Assembly: GCF_004000255.1 (NCBI RefSeq)
Contig: NZ_RCIQ01000016.1
Coordinates: forward strand, 57,009-121,008
Reading direction: 5' to 3'
DNA from: Nioella ostreopsis
GTDB lineage: Bacteria; Pseudomonadota; Alphaproteobacteria; Rhodobacterales; Rhodobacteraceae
DNA length: 64,000 bases
Positions 53,930 through 63,682 of the stretch are shown here, piece by piece. How positions within the stretch are numbered: position 1 is the first letter of the stretch; every line of letters starts with the position of its first letter. Under the pieces are notes generated by a model. It made no database searches and was not told the origin of the DNA. It saw nothing but the letters and a program-made list of their open reading frames with translations. A program made the position numbers and the translations under genes.

Positions 53930-54874
53930 ATGAAGAAGACACTGATTGCAGCAACTGTTGCCGCAAGCGCAGCCTTGACCGGCATGGCAGCCCCGGCACT
54001 GGCCGATGGCGAGCGCTATGTTCTGGTCAGCCACGCGCCCGACAGCGACAGCTGGTGGAACACGATCCGCAACGGCATCGCGCTGGCGGGCGACCAGATG
54101 GGCGTCGAGGTGGAATACCGCAACCCCCCCACCGGTGACCTTGCCGACATGGCGCGGATCATCGAACAGGCGGCCGCGTCCGGCCCCGATGGCATCATCA
54201 CCACGCTGGCCGATTTTGACGTGCTGTCCGGCCCTATCCGCAACGCGGTGGACTCTGGCGTTGACGTGATCATCATCAACTCCGGCACCCCGGATCAGGC
54301 CCGCGAAGTCGGGGCCCTTATGTATGTGGGTCAGCCCGAATATGATGCGGGCTATGCGGCGGGTCTGCGCGCAGCCGGTGACGGTGTGGAAAGCTTCCTT
54401 TGCGTGAACCACTACATCTCGTCGCCGTCCTCCAGCGAACGCTGCCAGGGCTTTGCCGACGCGCTTGGCGTCGAGCTTGGCAGCCAGATGATCGACTCCG
54501 GTCAGGACCCGGCCGAGATCCAGAACCGTGTTCTGGCCTATCTGAACGCCAACCCCGACACGGATGCGATCCTGACCCTCGGGCCGACCTCTGCCGATCC
54601 GACCATCATGGCGCTGGAACAGAACGGCATGGCTGGCGAAATCTACTTCGGCACCTTCGACCTGGGTGAAAACATCGTTCAGGGCCTGCGTGACGGCGTG
54701 ATCCAGTGGGGCATCGACCAGCAGCCCTTCCTGCAGGCCTACCTGCCGGTGATCGTTCTGACGAACTACCACCGCTATGGCGTGCTGCCGGGCAACAACA
54801 TCAACTCCGGCCCCGGTTTCGTGACCGCAGACGGGCTTGAGATGGTGGAACGCTTCGCAGGCGAATACCGCTGA
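53930..54874 (+). CDS. Inositol ABC transporter periplasmic binding protein
   Basis: The 314-residue sugar-binding protein has a signal peptide (MKKTLIAATVAASAALTGMA, cut near ALADG) and the class II sugar fold (YVLVSHAPDSDSWWNTIRNG, ILTLGPTSADPTIMALEQNG). Its place directly after iolI and ahead of the matching permease and ATPase identifies inositol as the probable substrate. GGGAGGAAACCTG leads into the ATG. A long hairpin follows the stop. Confidence 0.88.
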   Translation: MKKTLIAATVAASAALTGMAAPALADGERYVLVSHAPDSDSWWNTIRNGIALAGDQMGVEVEYRNPPTGDLADMARIIEQAAASGPDGIITTLADFDVLSGPIRNAVDSGVDVIIINSGTPDQAREVGALMYVGQPEYDAGYAAGLRAAGDGVESFLCVNHYISSPSSSERCQGFADALGVELGSQMIDSGQDPAEIQNRVLAYLNANPDTDAILTLGPTSADPTIMALEQNGMAGEIYFGTFDLGENIVQGLRDGVIQWGIDQQPFLQAYLPVIVLTNYHRYGVLPGNNINSGPGFVTADGLEMVERFAGEYR

Positions 54875-54896
54875 TCCAGCGATAAACTCTCTCCCT

Positions 54897-54931
54897 GGCG
54901 AAGGGTGGCAGCGCGCTGCCCTTCGCCTTTT
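54897..54931 (+). terminator. Intercistronic hairpin after the inositol binding protein gene
   Basis: GGCGAAG (2-base bulge) GGCAGC pairs with GCTGCC-CTTCGCC, followed by TTTT. Strong enough for partial termination before the permease gene, consistent with unequal expression. Confidence 0.75.
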
Positions 54932-54981
54932 CAAAGATTGGGACACGTCATGAAACCCTTCAACACGCGGAGCGTTTACAA

Positions 54982-56103
54982 ATGACAGACACCGCTCAGA
55001 CCCCCGAACAGGACGAACGCGTCAAGGAGATCTCCTCCTTCCGAAAAGCCCTGATCCGCCCCGAGCTTGGCGGTATCTGCGGCACCGTGCTTGTCTTTCT
55101 GTTCTTCGCCATTTTCGCTGGCAACAGCGGCATGTTCAATTCGCAAGGTGTTCTGAACTGGAGCACCGTCTCGGCGCAATTCATGATCATCGCCGTCGGT
55201 GCCTGCCTGCTGATGATCGCGGGCGAGTTTGACCTGTCGGTCGGTTCCATGATCGGCTTTGCGGGCATGATGATCGCCATCTTTTCGGTCTCGCTCGGCT
55301 GGCCCGTCTGGATTGCCATCATCCTCGCCTTCCTGATCTGCATGAGCATCGGGGCGCTGAACGGCTATATCGTGATCAAGACAGGACTGCCGTCCTTCAT
55401 CGTGACACTGGCCTTCCTGTTCATCCTGCGAGGCTTCACCATCTTCATTCCCCAGCAACTTGAGAACCGCACCATCATCGGCGGCATATCCGACGCAGCC
55501 GAGGGCGACTGGCTGGCCCCGCTGTTCGGTGGTCAGGTCGGTGGCTGGTTCTTCGAGTTCCTGGGTGAACGCGGCCTGATCGAGGTGTTCGAACGCGGCA
55601 CCCGTGCAGGCGAACCCGTGGTCGACGGCATTCCGATGCTGATCGTCTGGGCCCTGGTGCTGGTTGCCTTCGGTCACTTCCTGCTGACCCGCACCCAGTT
55701 CGGCAACTGGATTTTCGCCGCTGGCGGCGATGCGGAAGCGGCCCGGAATTCCGGTGTTCCCGTCAATGCCGTCAAGATCAAGATGTTCATCATGACCGCC
55801 TTTTGCGCCACCGTGTTCGCAACCTGTCAGGTGATGGAATTCGGCTCTGCCGCCGCAGATCGCGGTATCCTGAAAGAGTTCGAGGCCATCATCGCGGTGG
55901 TGATCGGTGGGGCATTGCTGACCGGCGGATACGGCTCGGTCATCGGGGCCGCCCTTGGGGCGCTGATCTTCGGGGTTGTCCAGCAGGGTCTGTTCTTCAC
56001 GGGTGTGGAAAGCTCGCTCTTCCGGGTGTTCCTTGGCGTCATCCTGCTGCTTGCGGTGATCCTGAACACCTATATTCGCCGTCTGATCACGGGGGAACGC
56101 TAA
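54982..56103 (+). CDS. Inositol ABC transporter permease
   Basis: The 373-residue BPD_transp_2 permease has about eight to ten spans with the family motif [21 protein letters not shown] and the coupling loop [22 protein letters not shown]. The N-terminus has about 30 charged residues. CUT2 sugar transporter; partner of the preceding binding protein. It ends 1 base before the ATPase gene. An 11-codon frame (54950-54985) overlaps its start, but I see no clear function for it. Confidence 0.9.
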   Translation: MTDTAQTPEQDERVKEISSFRKALIRPELGGICGTVLVFLFFAIFAGNSGMFNSQGVLNWSTVSAQFMIIAVGACLLMIAGEFDLSVGSMIGFAGMMIAIFSVSLGWPVWIAIILAFLICMSIGALNGYIVIKTGLPSFIVTLAFLFILRGFTIFIPQQLENRTIIGGISDAAEGDWLAPLFGGQVGGWFFEFLGERGLIEVFERGTRAGEPVVDGIPMLIVWALVLVAFGHFLLTRTQFGNWIFAAGGDAEAARNSGVPVNAVKIKMFIMTAFCATVFATCQVMEFGSAAADRGILKEFEAIIAVVIGGALLTGGYGSVIGAALGALIFGVVQQGLFFTGVESSLFRVFLGVILLLAVILNTYIRRLITGER

Positions 56104-56104
56104 G

Positions 56105-56893
56105 ATGACAAGTGAACACGCACCCATCATCGAAATGCGCAACATCGAAAAGCATTTCGGCTCGGTCATCGCGCTGGCCGGTGTGTCGGTCGATGTCTTT
56201 CCCGGGGAATGCCACTGCCTTCTGGGCGACAACGGCGCGGGCAAGTCGACCTTCATCAAGACCATGTCCGGCGTGCACAAGCCGACGGCGGGCGAGATCA
56301 TGTTCGAAGGCAAGCCGATGCATTTCGCCGATCCGCGCGATGCGATTTCGGCGGGGATTGCGACGGTGCACCAGCATCTGGCCATGATCCCGCTGATGTC
56401 GGTCAGCCGCAACTTCTTCATGGGCAATGAGCCGGTGAAGAAAGTGGGTCCGCTGAAACTGTTCGACCATGATTACGCCAATAACGTGACCATGGAAGAG
56501 ATGCGCAAAATGGGCATCAACCTGCGCGGTCCCGATCAGGCCGTGGGCACTCTGTCAGGCGGGGAACGTCAGACCGTGGCCATCGCCCGTGCAGTGCATT
56601 TTGGCGCCAAGGTGCTGATCCTCGATGAACCGACCTCGGCCCTGGGCGTGCGGCAGACGGCGAACGTGCTGGCCACCATCGACAAGGTGCGCAAACAGGG
56701 CATTGCCGTTGTGTTCATCACCCACAACGTGCGCCACGCGCTGGCCGTGGGAGATCGGTTCACCGTGCTCAACCGGGGCAAGACGCTTGGCACGGCGCAG
56801 CGTGGCCAGATCACGCCTGAGGAGCTTCAGGACATGATGGCCGGTGGTCAGGAAATGGTCGCTCTGGAGGGGTCGCTCGGCGGAACGGTCTGA
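56105..56893 (+). CDS. Inositol ABC transporter ATP-binding protein
   Basis: The 262-residue single-domain ATPase has Walker [10 protein letters not shown] (from residue 41), signature [14 protein letters not shown] and Walker [13 protein letters not shown]. As with FrcA, only one nucleotide-binding domain is present, so it acts as a homodimer. It begins one base after the permease stop and supplies energy for inositol import. Confidence 0.92.
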   Translation: MTSEHAPIIEMRNIEKHFGSVIALAGVSVDVFPGECHCLLGDNGAGKSTFIKTMSGVHKPTAGEIMFEGKPMHFADPRDAISAGIATVHQHLAMIPLMSVSRNFFMGNEPVKKVGPLKLFDHDYANNVTMEEMRKMGINLRGPDQAVGTLSGGERQTVAIARAVHFGAKVLILDEPTSALGVRQTANVLATIDKVRKQGIAVVFITHNVRHALAVGDRFTVLNRGKTLGTAQRGQITPEELQDMMAGGQEMVALEGSLGGTV

Positions 56894-56906
56894 GCATATA
56901 ACAACC

Positions 56907-56928
56907 GGCGGCGCGGTTGCGCGCCGCC
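56907..56928 (+). terminator. Intercistronic hairpin before iolG
   Basis: GGCGGCGCG and CGCGCCGCC pair across GTTG. It lies between the ATPase and iolG genes; there is no T tract. Probably an mRNA processing or stability element. Confidence 0.6.
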
Positions 56929-56962
56929 TCCACAAGAAGAAAATCACGTTCAGGAGAACAAG

Positions 56963-57955
56963 ATGACCGTTCGTTTCGGGGTACTTGGCGCAGGCCGCAT
57001 CGGGCAGGTTCACGCCCGCGCCATCGCGTCTGTCGATGGGGCCGTTCTGGTGGCGATTGCCGAACCGATGGAAGCGGCGGCCAAGCCTGCTGAGGCGGCA
57101 TTCGGCTGCGAGTTGCGGACCATCGACGAGATTGCGGCATCGGACGATATCGACGCAGTGGTCATCTGCACGCCGACCGATACCCATGCCGATCTGATCG
57201 AGCAGTTCGCCCGTGCGGGCAAGGCCGTGTTCTGCGAGAAACCCGTTGATCTGGATGTCGGCCGGGTCAAGCAAGCGCTTGCCACTGTCGAGGAAACGGG
57301 CGCCACCCTGATGGTCGGGTTCAACCGCCGCTTCGACCCCGATTTCATGGCCGTCAAAGCCGCCATCGACGCGGGCCGCATCGGCGATGTGGAAATGGTC
57401 ACGATCACCAGCCGCGATCCGGGCGCGCCGCCCTATGAGTACATCAAGGTCTCTGGCGGCATCTTCCGGGACATGATGATCCACGATTTCGACATTGCCC
57501 GCTGGCTGCTTGGTGAAGAGGTGGAAACCGTGATGGCGCAGGGGTCTGTTCTGACCGACCCAGAGATCGGCAAACTGGGCGATTTCGACAGCGCCAGCGT
57601 GATCCTGCGCACCGCCAGCGGCAAGCAGGCGGTCATCACCAATTCACGCCGCGCCACCTATGGCTATGATCAGCGGATCGAGGTGCTTGGATCGACAGGC
57701 GCGGTCAGCGCACGGAACCAGCATGAGGCGAATATCGAACTAGCAACGGCTGAGGGCTATTCCCGTCCGCCACTGCTGAACTTCTTCATGACACGCTATA
57801 TCGCAGCTTACGCCAATGAGATCGCGGCCTTTGTCGCGGCCGTGGCCGATGGGGCCCCGACGCCCACCACCGGGCTGGATGGGCTGAAATCCCTGGAATT
57901 GGCCGAAGCGGCGGTGGAATCCGCACGAACCGGGCAAGCCGTGCGCCTGACCTGA
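56963..57955 (+). CDS. iolG: Inositol 2-dehydrogenase
   Basis: The 330-residue GFO/IDH/MocA family enzyme oxidises myo-inositol to 2-keto-myo-inositol with NAD. Rossmann motif FGVLGAGRIGQVHARAI at the N-terminus, the catalytic lysine region CEKPVDLD and the C-terminal GGIFRDMMIHDFDIARWLLG match IolG. CAGGAGAACAAG precedes the ATG. First enzyme of the pathway; central position in the operon. Confidence 0.95.
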   Translation: MTVRFGVLGAGRIGQVHARAIASVDGAVLVAIAEPMEAAAKPAEAAFGCELRTIDEIAASDDIDAVVICTPTDTHADLIEQFARAGKAVFCEKPVDLDVGRVKQALATVEETGATLMVGFNRRFDPDFMAVKAAIDAGRIGDVEMVTITSRDPGAPPYEYIKVSGGIFRDMMIHDFDIARWLLGEEVETVMAQGSVLTDPEIGKLGDFDSASVILRTASGKQAVITNSRRATYGYDQRIEVLGSTGAVSARNQHEANIELATAEGYSRPPLLNFFMTRYIAAYANEIAAFVAAVADGAPTPTTGLDGLKSLELAEAAVESARTGQAVRLT

Positions 57956-57961
57956 CAGATC

Positions 57962-57976
57962 GGGGCCAGCGGCCCC
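57962..57976 (+). terminator. Short intercistronic hairpin before iolC
   Basis: GGGGCC-AGC-GGCCCC lies 7 bases after the iolG stop. A small, very stable stem, consistent with the other junction hairpins in the operon. Confidence 0.5.
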
Positions 57977-58003
57977 TGAACCGAAAATCGAGGGAGCGCT
58001 TTG

Positions 58004-59911
58004 ATGAAGCCGCTTGATGTGATCACCATCGGCCGTTCTTCGGTTGATCTCTATGGCCAGCAGGTTGGTGGCCGGCTGGAGGATATGGGGTCGTTCCAGA
58101 AATACATTGGCGGCTCGCCCACCAATATGGCGGCTGGCACGGCGCGCTTGGGCCTTCGGTCGGCGTTGATCACCCGTGTGGGTGACGAACATATGGGTCG
58201 CTTCATCCGCGAGGAACTGGCACGCGAGGGCGTGGATGTGCGGGGGGTGAAGACCGACCCGGAACGTCTGACGGCGCTGGTCCTTCTCGGCATCCGTGAT
58301 CAGGTGCAGTTTCCGCTGATCTTCTACCGCTCGGATTGTGCCGACATGGCGCTGTGCGAGGACGATATTGATCCGGGTTTCATCGGAGAAGCACGCGCGG
58401 TTGTCGCAACGGGGACGCATCTATCCCATCCCCGGACCGAGGCAGCGGTGCTGAAGGCGCTAAGGCTGGCGCGTGAGGGCGGCGCACAAACCGCGCTCGA
58501 TATCGACTACCGCCCGAACCTGTGGGGGTTGGCGGGCCATGGCGACGGAGAAAGCCGGTTCATCGCGTCGGACAAGGTGACCAAGAAGCTGCAATCGACG
58601 CTGCACCTGTTTGACCTGATCGTCGGCACCGAGGAGGAATTCCACATCGCGGGCGGCACCACCGATACGGTCGCGGCGCTGCGCGCGGTGCGCGAGGTCT
58701 CGGGCGCAACATTGGTCTGCAAGCGCGGACCGATGGGGGCTGTGGCGTTCGAGGGCGAGATCCCCGATAGCTTGGATGAGGGCCAGAGCGGTCCCGGCTT
58801 CCCGATCGAGGTGTTCAACGTTCTGGGGGCGGGCGACGGGTTCATGTCGGGGCTCTTGAAAGGCTGGCTCGACGGGGCGGACTGGCCCACGGCGCTGACC
58901 TATGCCAATGCCTGCGGGGCCTTCGCCGTCAGCCGCCATGGCTGCACGCCTGCCTATCCCAGTTGGGAGGAGTTGCAGTTCTTCCTGAAGCGTGGCGTGA
59001 AGGAGAGAGCGCTGCGCAAGGACACCGTGCTGGAAAACGTCCATTGGTCCACCAACCGCAAGGGCGACTGGTCCACGATCCGCAGCTTTGCTTTCGATCA
59101 CCGGATGCAGCTTGAGGATCTGGAGGGCGCCACCAAGGCCAAGATTGGCACCTTCAAGCAGCTGTGTCTTGAGGCTGCGCTGAAAGTCTCCGCCGGAAGG
59201 CCCGGCTACGGCATCCTCTGCGACGGACGGCTCGGGCGGGATGCGCTTTACAAGGCGACGGGAACCGGGCTCTGGGTAGGGCGGCCGGTGGAATGGCCGG
59301 GATCGCGCCCCCTGATGCTGGAACCCGAGATTGGGCCGGACTACGGGGGCCTCAACGAGTGGCCGCTCGACAACGTGGTCAAGGTCCTGTGTTTCTGTCA
59401 CCCCGATGACGAGGCCGACATGTGGGCGCGGCAGGAAGAGACCATCCTGCGCCTCTATACCGCTGCACGGCGCAACCGGCTGGAGTTTCTGCTGGAGGTG
59501 ATCCCGTCAAAGGTTGCTCCTGTGGACAATCAGACAACCGCGCAGATCATCCAGCGCTTCTACGATCTGGGCGTCTATCCCGACTGGTGGAAACTGGAAC
59601 CGATGACCACCGATGCGGGCTGGCAGGCGGCGTGCGATGCGATCACGCGGAACGATCCCTATACGCGCGGCATCGTGGTGCTGGGACTGGCGGCGGCTGA
59701 AAGCGCCTTGCGCGACAGCTTTCAGGTCGCCGCGCGCTACCCGCTAGTCAAGGGCTTCGCCGTGGGCCGCACGATCTTCGGTGCGGCGGCAGAGGCTTAT
59801 ATGAAGGATACGATCACCGCCGAAGAGGCCGTGACGCAGATGGCAGAGAACTACGCGCGGCTTTGCGCGATCTGGGACGAGGCCCGAGCAAGGGCCGAGG
59901 AGGCAGCATGA
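58004..59911 (+). CDS. iolC: Bifunctional 5-dehydro-2-deoxygluconokinase / DUF2090 aldolase
   Basis: The 635-residue fusion has a PfkB kinase part (about 1-330; NVLGAGDGFMSG at 272-283 with the catalytic Asp) that phosphorylates 5-dehydro-2-deoxygluconate. The C-terminal DUF2090 part (about 340-635; FGFDHRMQ-like FAFDHRMQLEDLEG) is annotated in many genomes as the aldolase that cleaves the product to dihydroxyacetone phosphate and malonate semialdehyde, doing the job of IolJ. A TTG at 58001 is rejected in favour of the ATG at 58004. iolD begins before its stop. Confidence 0.93.
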   Translation: MKPLDVITIGRSSVDLYGQQVGGRLEDMGSFQKYIGGSPTNMAAGTARLGLRSALITRVGDEHMGRFIREELAREGVDVRGVKTDPERLTALVLLGIRDQVQFPLIFYRSDCADMALCEDDIDPGFIGEARAVVATGTHLSHPRTEAAVLKALRLAREGGAQTALDIDYRPNLWGLAGHGDGESRFIASDKVTKKLQSTLHLFDLIVGTEEEFHIAGGTTDTVAALRAVREVSGATLVCKRGPMGAVAFEGEIPDSLDEGQSGPGFPIEVFNVLGAGDGFMSGLLKGWLDGADWPTALTYANACGAFAVSRHGCTPAYPSWEELQFFLKRGVKERALRKDTVLENVHWSTNRKGDWSTIRSFAFDHRMQLEDLEGATKAKIGTFKQLCLEAALKVSAGRPGYGILCDGRLGRDALYKATGTGLWVGRPVEWPGSRPLMLEPEIGPDYGGLNEWPLDNVVKVLCFCHPDDEADMWARQEETILRLYTAARRNRLEFLLEVIPSKVAPVDNQTTAQIIQRFYDLGVYPDWWKLEPMTTDAGWQAACDAITRNDPYTRGIVVLGLAAAESALRDSFQVAARYPLVKGFAVGRTIFGAAAEAYMKDTITAEEAVTQMAENYARLCAIWDEARARAEEAA

Positions 59912-61740
59912 CAACGATCCGATTGACCGCCGCGCAGGCGATGGTGAAATACCTTGCCGCGCAGATGACGCCCGAGGGCGTGCCGTATATCGCCGGGTGT
60001 TGGGCGATCTTCGGTCATGGCAACGTGGCCGGGTTGGGCGAGGCGCTTTATCATCAGCGTGATACCCTGCCCACCTATCGCGGCCACAACGAACAGACCA
60101 TGGCGCATACGGCGATTGCCTATGCCAAGCAATTGCGGCGGGACCGGGCGATGATGGTGACAAGCTCCATCGGGCCGGGGGCCACCAACATGGTGACGGC
60201 CTGCGCGTTGGCCTATGTGAACCGCCTGCCCGTGCTCTTCGTGCCGGGCGATGTCTTCGCGCATCGCGGGCCCGACCCGGTGTTGCAGCAGCCCGAGAAC
60301 TTCGCCGATGGCACGGTGACCGCGACCGACACGTTCCGGCCCGTCAGCCGCTACTTTGACCGGATCACGAGGCCCGAGCAGCTTCTGACCGCGCTGCCGC
60401 GTGCGATGCGCACCATGACCGACCCGGCGGATTGCGGCCCCGTGACGCTCGCCTTCTGCCAGGACGTGCAGGCGGAAGCCTATGACTGGCCCGAGGCGTT
60501 CTTCGCGCCGCGCGTCTGGCACCGGAGGGCGGCGCCGCCCGATGCGGGCGAGCTGGCCCGGGTGGCGGATCTGTTGAAAGGCGCTGAAAATCCGGTGATC
60601 GTCGCGGGCGGCGGCACGCATTATGGCCACGCGACGGAGACCCTGAAAGCCTTCGCCGAGGCGCATCAGATCCCCGTGGTGGAAACCCAGGCGGGCAAAT
60701 CGGCGCTGCCTTGGGATCATCCGCTCAATCTTGGCCCCATTGGCGTGACTGGTGCGGAAAGCGCCAACACCGTCTGCGCGGCGGCGGATGTGGTCATCGG
60801 CGTGGGCACGCGGTTTCAGGACTTCACCACCGGATCCTGGTCACTCTTCGCGAACCCCAAGCGCAAACTGATCAGCCTCAACGTGCAGGCCTATGACGCG
60901 ATGAAACACGGGGCGGAGCCGCTCTGCTGTGACGCGAAAGCGGGGCTGGAGGCGCTGTCGGAGGCCCTTGCGGGCAAGACCTTCACCGCCCCCGATCCGG
61001 CGCTGAAAACCGATTGGTTCGCCAAGGTCGACCCGTTGACCGACGCGCCCGAGGAGGACGCGAATGCCCTTCCAACCGACATGCAGGTGGTGGGCGCGGT
61101 ACAGCGGTCCGCAGGCCCCGACACGGTGGTGATGTGTGCGGCCGGAACCATGCCCGGTGAGTTGCACAAGCTGTGGAAGGCGGGGCGGCCCGGCAGCTAC
61201 CACATGGAATACGGGTTCAGCTGCATGGGCTACGAGATCGCCGGTGCGCTCGGCATTCACATGGCCGAACCGGATCGCGATATCGTCTGCTTCACCGGCG
61301 ACGGCACCTATATGATGGCGAATTCCGAGCTGGCGACCGCCTGCATGATGGGGGCGAAATTCACCCTCGTGATCACCGACAACCGCGGCTTCGGCTGCAT
61401 CAACCGGCTGCAGATGGGCACCGGCGGGGCGGAGTTCAACAACCTGCTGGACAAGGCCCATCACGTGAACCCGTCCCAGATCGACTTCGTCGCTCATGCG
61501 GCTTCGATGGGTGCCAAGGCCGTGAAAGCGTCCAGTATCGCGGAACTGGAGCACCATCTGACCAAGGCCAAGGACCATGACGGCGTCTATGCCATCGTGC
61601 TTGATACCGACCCCTATCCCTCCACCCCCCATGGCGGCAGCTGGTGGGAAGTGGGCGTGCCCGAGGTCAGCACCCGCCCGCAAGTCAACGAGGCGCGAGC
61701 CACTTACGAAACCAAGCGCAAGACACAGCGCGCTGTCTGA
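59908..61740 (+). CDS. iolD: 3D-(3,5/4)-trihydroxycyclohexane-1,2-dione hydrolase
   Basis: The 610-residue thiamine-diphosphate enzyme opens the inosose-derived diketone ring to form 5-deoxyglucuronate. ThDP-fold features: TYRGHNEQTMAHTAIAYA with the activating Glu near the N-terminus, then GDGTYMMANSELATACMMGA as the metal-ThDP motif near the C-terminus. The start at 59908 overlaps the iolC stop (ATGA), indicating translational coupling. A longer frame from 59863 is within iolC and is not used. Confidence 0.95.
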   Translation: MTTIRLTAAQAMVKYLAAQMTPEGVPYIAGCWAIFGHGNVAGLGEALYHQRDTLPTYRGHNEQTMAHTAIAYAKQLRRDRAMMVTSSIGPGATNMVTACALAYVNRLPVLFVPGDVFAHRGPDPVLQQPENFADGTVTATDTFRPVSRYFDRITRPEQLLTALPRAMRTMTDPADCGPVTLAFCQDVQAEAYDWPEAFFAPRVWHRRAAPPDAGELARVADLLKGAENPVIVAGGGTHYGHATETLKAFAEAHQIPVVETQAGKSALPWDHPLNLGPIGVTGAESANTVCAAADVVIGVGTRFQDFTTGSWSLFANPKRKLISLNVQAYDAMKHGAEPLCCDAKAGLEALSEALAGKTFTAPDPALKTDWFAKVDPLTDAPEEDANALPTDMQVVGAVQRSAGPDTVVMCAAGTMPGELHKLWKAGRPGSYHMEYGFSCMGYEIAGALGIHMAEPDRDIVCFTGDGTYMMANSELATACMMGAKFTLVITDNRGFGCINRLQMGTGGAEFNNLLDKAHHVNPSQIDFVAHAASMGAKAVKASSIAELEHHLTKAKDHDGVYAIVLDTDPYPSTPHGGSWWEVGVPEVSTRPQVNEARATYETKRKTQRAV

Positions 61741-61751
61741 GAGAAACACCC

Positions 61752-62657
61752 ATGAGCGTCAAAATCGGGATCTCCCCCATTGCCTGGCAGAACGATGACC
61801 TGCCCGACATCACCGCCGCCTACACGATGGAGCAGGCCCTGCGCGAGGCCCGCGAGATCGGTTATACCGGCGTCGAGCGCGGCCAGCGTATGCCCCATGA
61901 CACGGAAGGGCTGCGCGCCTACCTGGAGGCCAATGACATCGCGCTGTGCGGCGGCTGGTGTTCCGGTAATACGCTTGTCAACAGCGTGGAGGCCGAATGC
62001 GCCGCGATCAGCCAGCAGGTGGAACAGTTCGTGGCCCTCAACGCGCCCTGCATCGTTTATGCGGAATGTTCCAACACCGTGCAGGGGATGCAGGGGGTGC
62101 CGGTGAACAGCCGCCCAAAACTGGCGCGCGACGAGGTTCTGGCCTATGCGGCGAAGCTCACCGAGGTCGCCAAATGGGTGACGGGGCAGGGGATGCCCTT
62201 TGCCTATCACCACCACATGGGCTCGATCATCGAAAGCGAAGAGGATGTGAATTGGCTGATGGAAGGCGCGGGGCCGGAGGTTCAGCTTTGCTTTGACACC
62301 GGGCATATGCTGTTTGGCGGCGGTGACGTAATGCGCGTCATGAACCGGTGGGTCGATCGCATCCATCACGTGCACTTCAAGGATATCCGCCCGGACATCG
62401 TGCGCGATGTGCGCGACAACGACCGCAGCTTCCTCGACGCCGTGATCGCGGGGGCCTTCACCGTGCCGGGCGATGGTTGCATCGACTTTCAGGCGGTGGC
62501 CGACAAGCTGAAAGCGATGGACTATGCGGGCTGGATCGTGGTCGAGGCAGAGCAGGACCCGGCCAAGGCGCCCCCTTATGAGTATTCAAAGATGGGCTAT
62601 GAGCATATCCTGTCGGTCTGTGACCGCGCGGGGCTGAAGATCGACAACCGCACCTGA
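61752..62657 (+). CDS. iolE: Inosose dehydratase
   Basis: The 301-residue TIM-barrel dehydratase removes water from 2-keto-myo-inositol to give the diketone. The ATG at 61752 gives the conserved SVKIGISPIAWQNDDLPDI; metal site residues include YHHHMGSIIESEEDV, CFDTGHMLFGGGD and HHVHFKDIRPD. It follows iolD by 11 bases. The longer frame from 61644 lies inside iolD. Note that iolE acts before iolD in the pathway though it follows in the operon. Confidence 0.95.
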   Translation: MSVKIGISPIAWQNDDLPDITAAYTMEQALREAREIGYTGVERGQRMPHDTEGLRAYLEANDIALCGGWCSGNTLVNSVEAECAAISQQVEQFVALNAPCIVYAECSNTVQGMQGVPVNSRPKLARDEVLAYAAKLTEVAKWVTGQGMPFAYHHHMGSIIESEEDVNWLMEGAGPEVQLCFDTGHMLFGGGDVMRVMNRWVDRIHHVHFKDIRPDIVRDVRDNDRSFLDAVIAGAFTVPGDGCIDFQAVADKLKAMDYAGWIVVEAEQDPAKAPPYEYSKMGYEHILSVCDRAGLKIDNRT

Positions 62658-62676
62658 CCCTGGAAAGGAACTGCCC

Positions 62677-62883
62677 ATGTTCGACATGCGTCACCCGTCC
62701 TTCCGGCCTCTCTGGGTTCGGATCGGCATCGTGGCGGTCTGCTTCGGGTGGGCGGTGCTGGAACTCAGCCGCGACGAGGGCACCTGGGCGATGATCTTCG
62801 GGGCGATTGGCGGCTACACGGCCTATCACCTGCTCTTTGCCTGGGTGCCGCCGGAGGAAGATGAGGATAACGACAATGGCTGA
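62677..62883 (+). CDS. Small membrane protein within the iol operon
   Basis: The 68-residue protein has two hydrophobic spans (LWVRIGIVAVCFGWAVLEL and WAMIFGAIGGYTAYHLLFAW) and an acidic tail (PPEEDEDNDNG). It resembles DUF3329-type small proteins but the match is uncertain. It lies between iolE and iolB, 19 bases after iolE, and overlaps the iolB start by 8 bases, so it is translated with the pathway enzymes. No function for it in inositol breakdown is known to me. Confidence 0.75.
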   Translation: MFDMRHPSFRPLWVRIGIVAVCFGWAVLELSRDEGTWAMIFGAIGGYTAYHLLFAWVPPEEDEDNDNG

Positions 62884-63682
62884 CCTGCTGTTCAAGCCCT
62901 TCGGCACTCATGGCAAGGTGCATCACGTGACGCCCGCCAGCGCCGGGTGGCGCTATGTGGGCTTCTCGCTCTATCGCCTGCGGGCGGGCGATGTGGTGGG
63001 CGAGGCGACCGGGGACAATGAGGTGATCCTCGTCATGGTCGAAGGCAAGGCCCGGCTGACCGGCGCGGGTCAGGACTGGGGCGAATTGGGGGAGCGGATG
63101 GATGTCTTCGAAAAGACCCCGCCGCATTCGCTCTACCTGCCGAACGGCAGCGACTGGCAGGCCGAGGCCACCACCGACTGCACAATCGCCGTCTGCGCCG
63201 CGCCGGGCAAGGGCGGCCACCCGGTCCGCCGCATCGGCCCGGACGGCATCACGCTGACAGAGCGCGGCAAGGGCACCAACACGCGCTATATCAACAACAT
63301 CGCCATGGAGGCCGAGGATTACTGCGACAGCCTGCTGGTGACCGAGGTCTTTACCCCCGCCGGACACTGGTCCAGCTATCCCAGCCACCGCCATGACGAG
63401 GACGACTTCCCCCGGATCACCTATCTGGAGGAAACCTATTACCACCGCCTGAACCCCGCCCAGGGCTTCGGCATTCAGCGTGTCTATACCGAGGACGGGG
63501 CGTTGGATGAGACCATGGCCGTCAGCGATGGCGATGTGGTTCTGGTCCCGCGCGGTCACCACCCCTGTGGCGCGCCCTACGGGGTCGAGATGTATTATCT
63601 CAACGTCATGGCCGGTCCGCGCCGCAACTGGCGCTTTCAGGCCGATCCGGCCGTGCAGTGGATCATGGATCGGGACGCCTGA
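62876..63682 (+). CDS. iolB: 5-deoxy-glucuronate isomerase
   Basis: The 268-residue bicupin converts 5-deoxyglucuronate to 5-dehydro-2-deoxygluconate. The cupin metal residues are in SSYPSHRHDEDDFP and the closing VLVPRGHHPCGAPYGVEMYYLNVMAGP. The ATG at 62876 gives the normal MADLLFKPFGTHG start; a longer frame from 62807 lies within the small membrane gene. Last gene of the operon in the window; iolA for the following CoA step is absent here. Confidence 0.95.
   Translation: MADLLFKPFGTHGKVHHVTPASAGWRYVGFSLYRLRAGDVVGEATGDNEVILVMVEGKARLTGAGQDWGELGERMDVFEKTPPHSLYLPNGSDWQAEATTDCTIAVCAAPGKGGHPVRRIGPDGITLTERGKGTNTRYINNIAMEAEDYCDSLLVTEVFTPAGHWSSYPSHRHDEDDFPRITYLEETYYHRLNPAQGFGIQRVYTEDGALDETMAVSDGDVVLVPRGHHPCGAPYGVEMYYLNVMAGPRRNWRFQADPAVQWIMDRDA

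Noticed and set aside
54950..54985. 11-codon frame overlapping the inositol permease start
   Set aside because: Coupled start by ATGA-like overlap is suggestive, but no conservation or function can be shown from the sequence alone.
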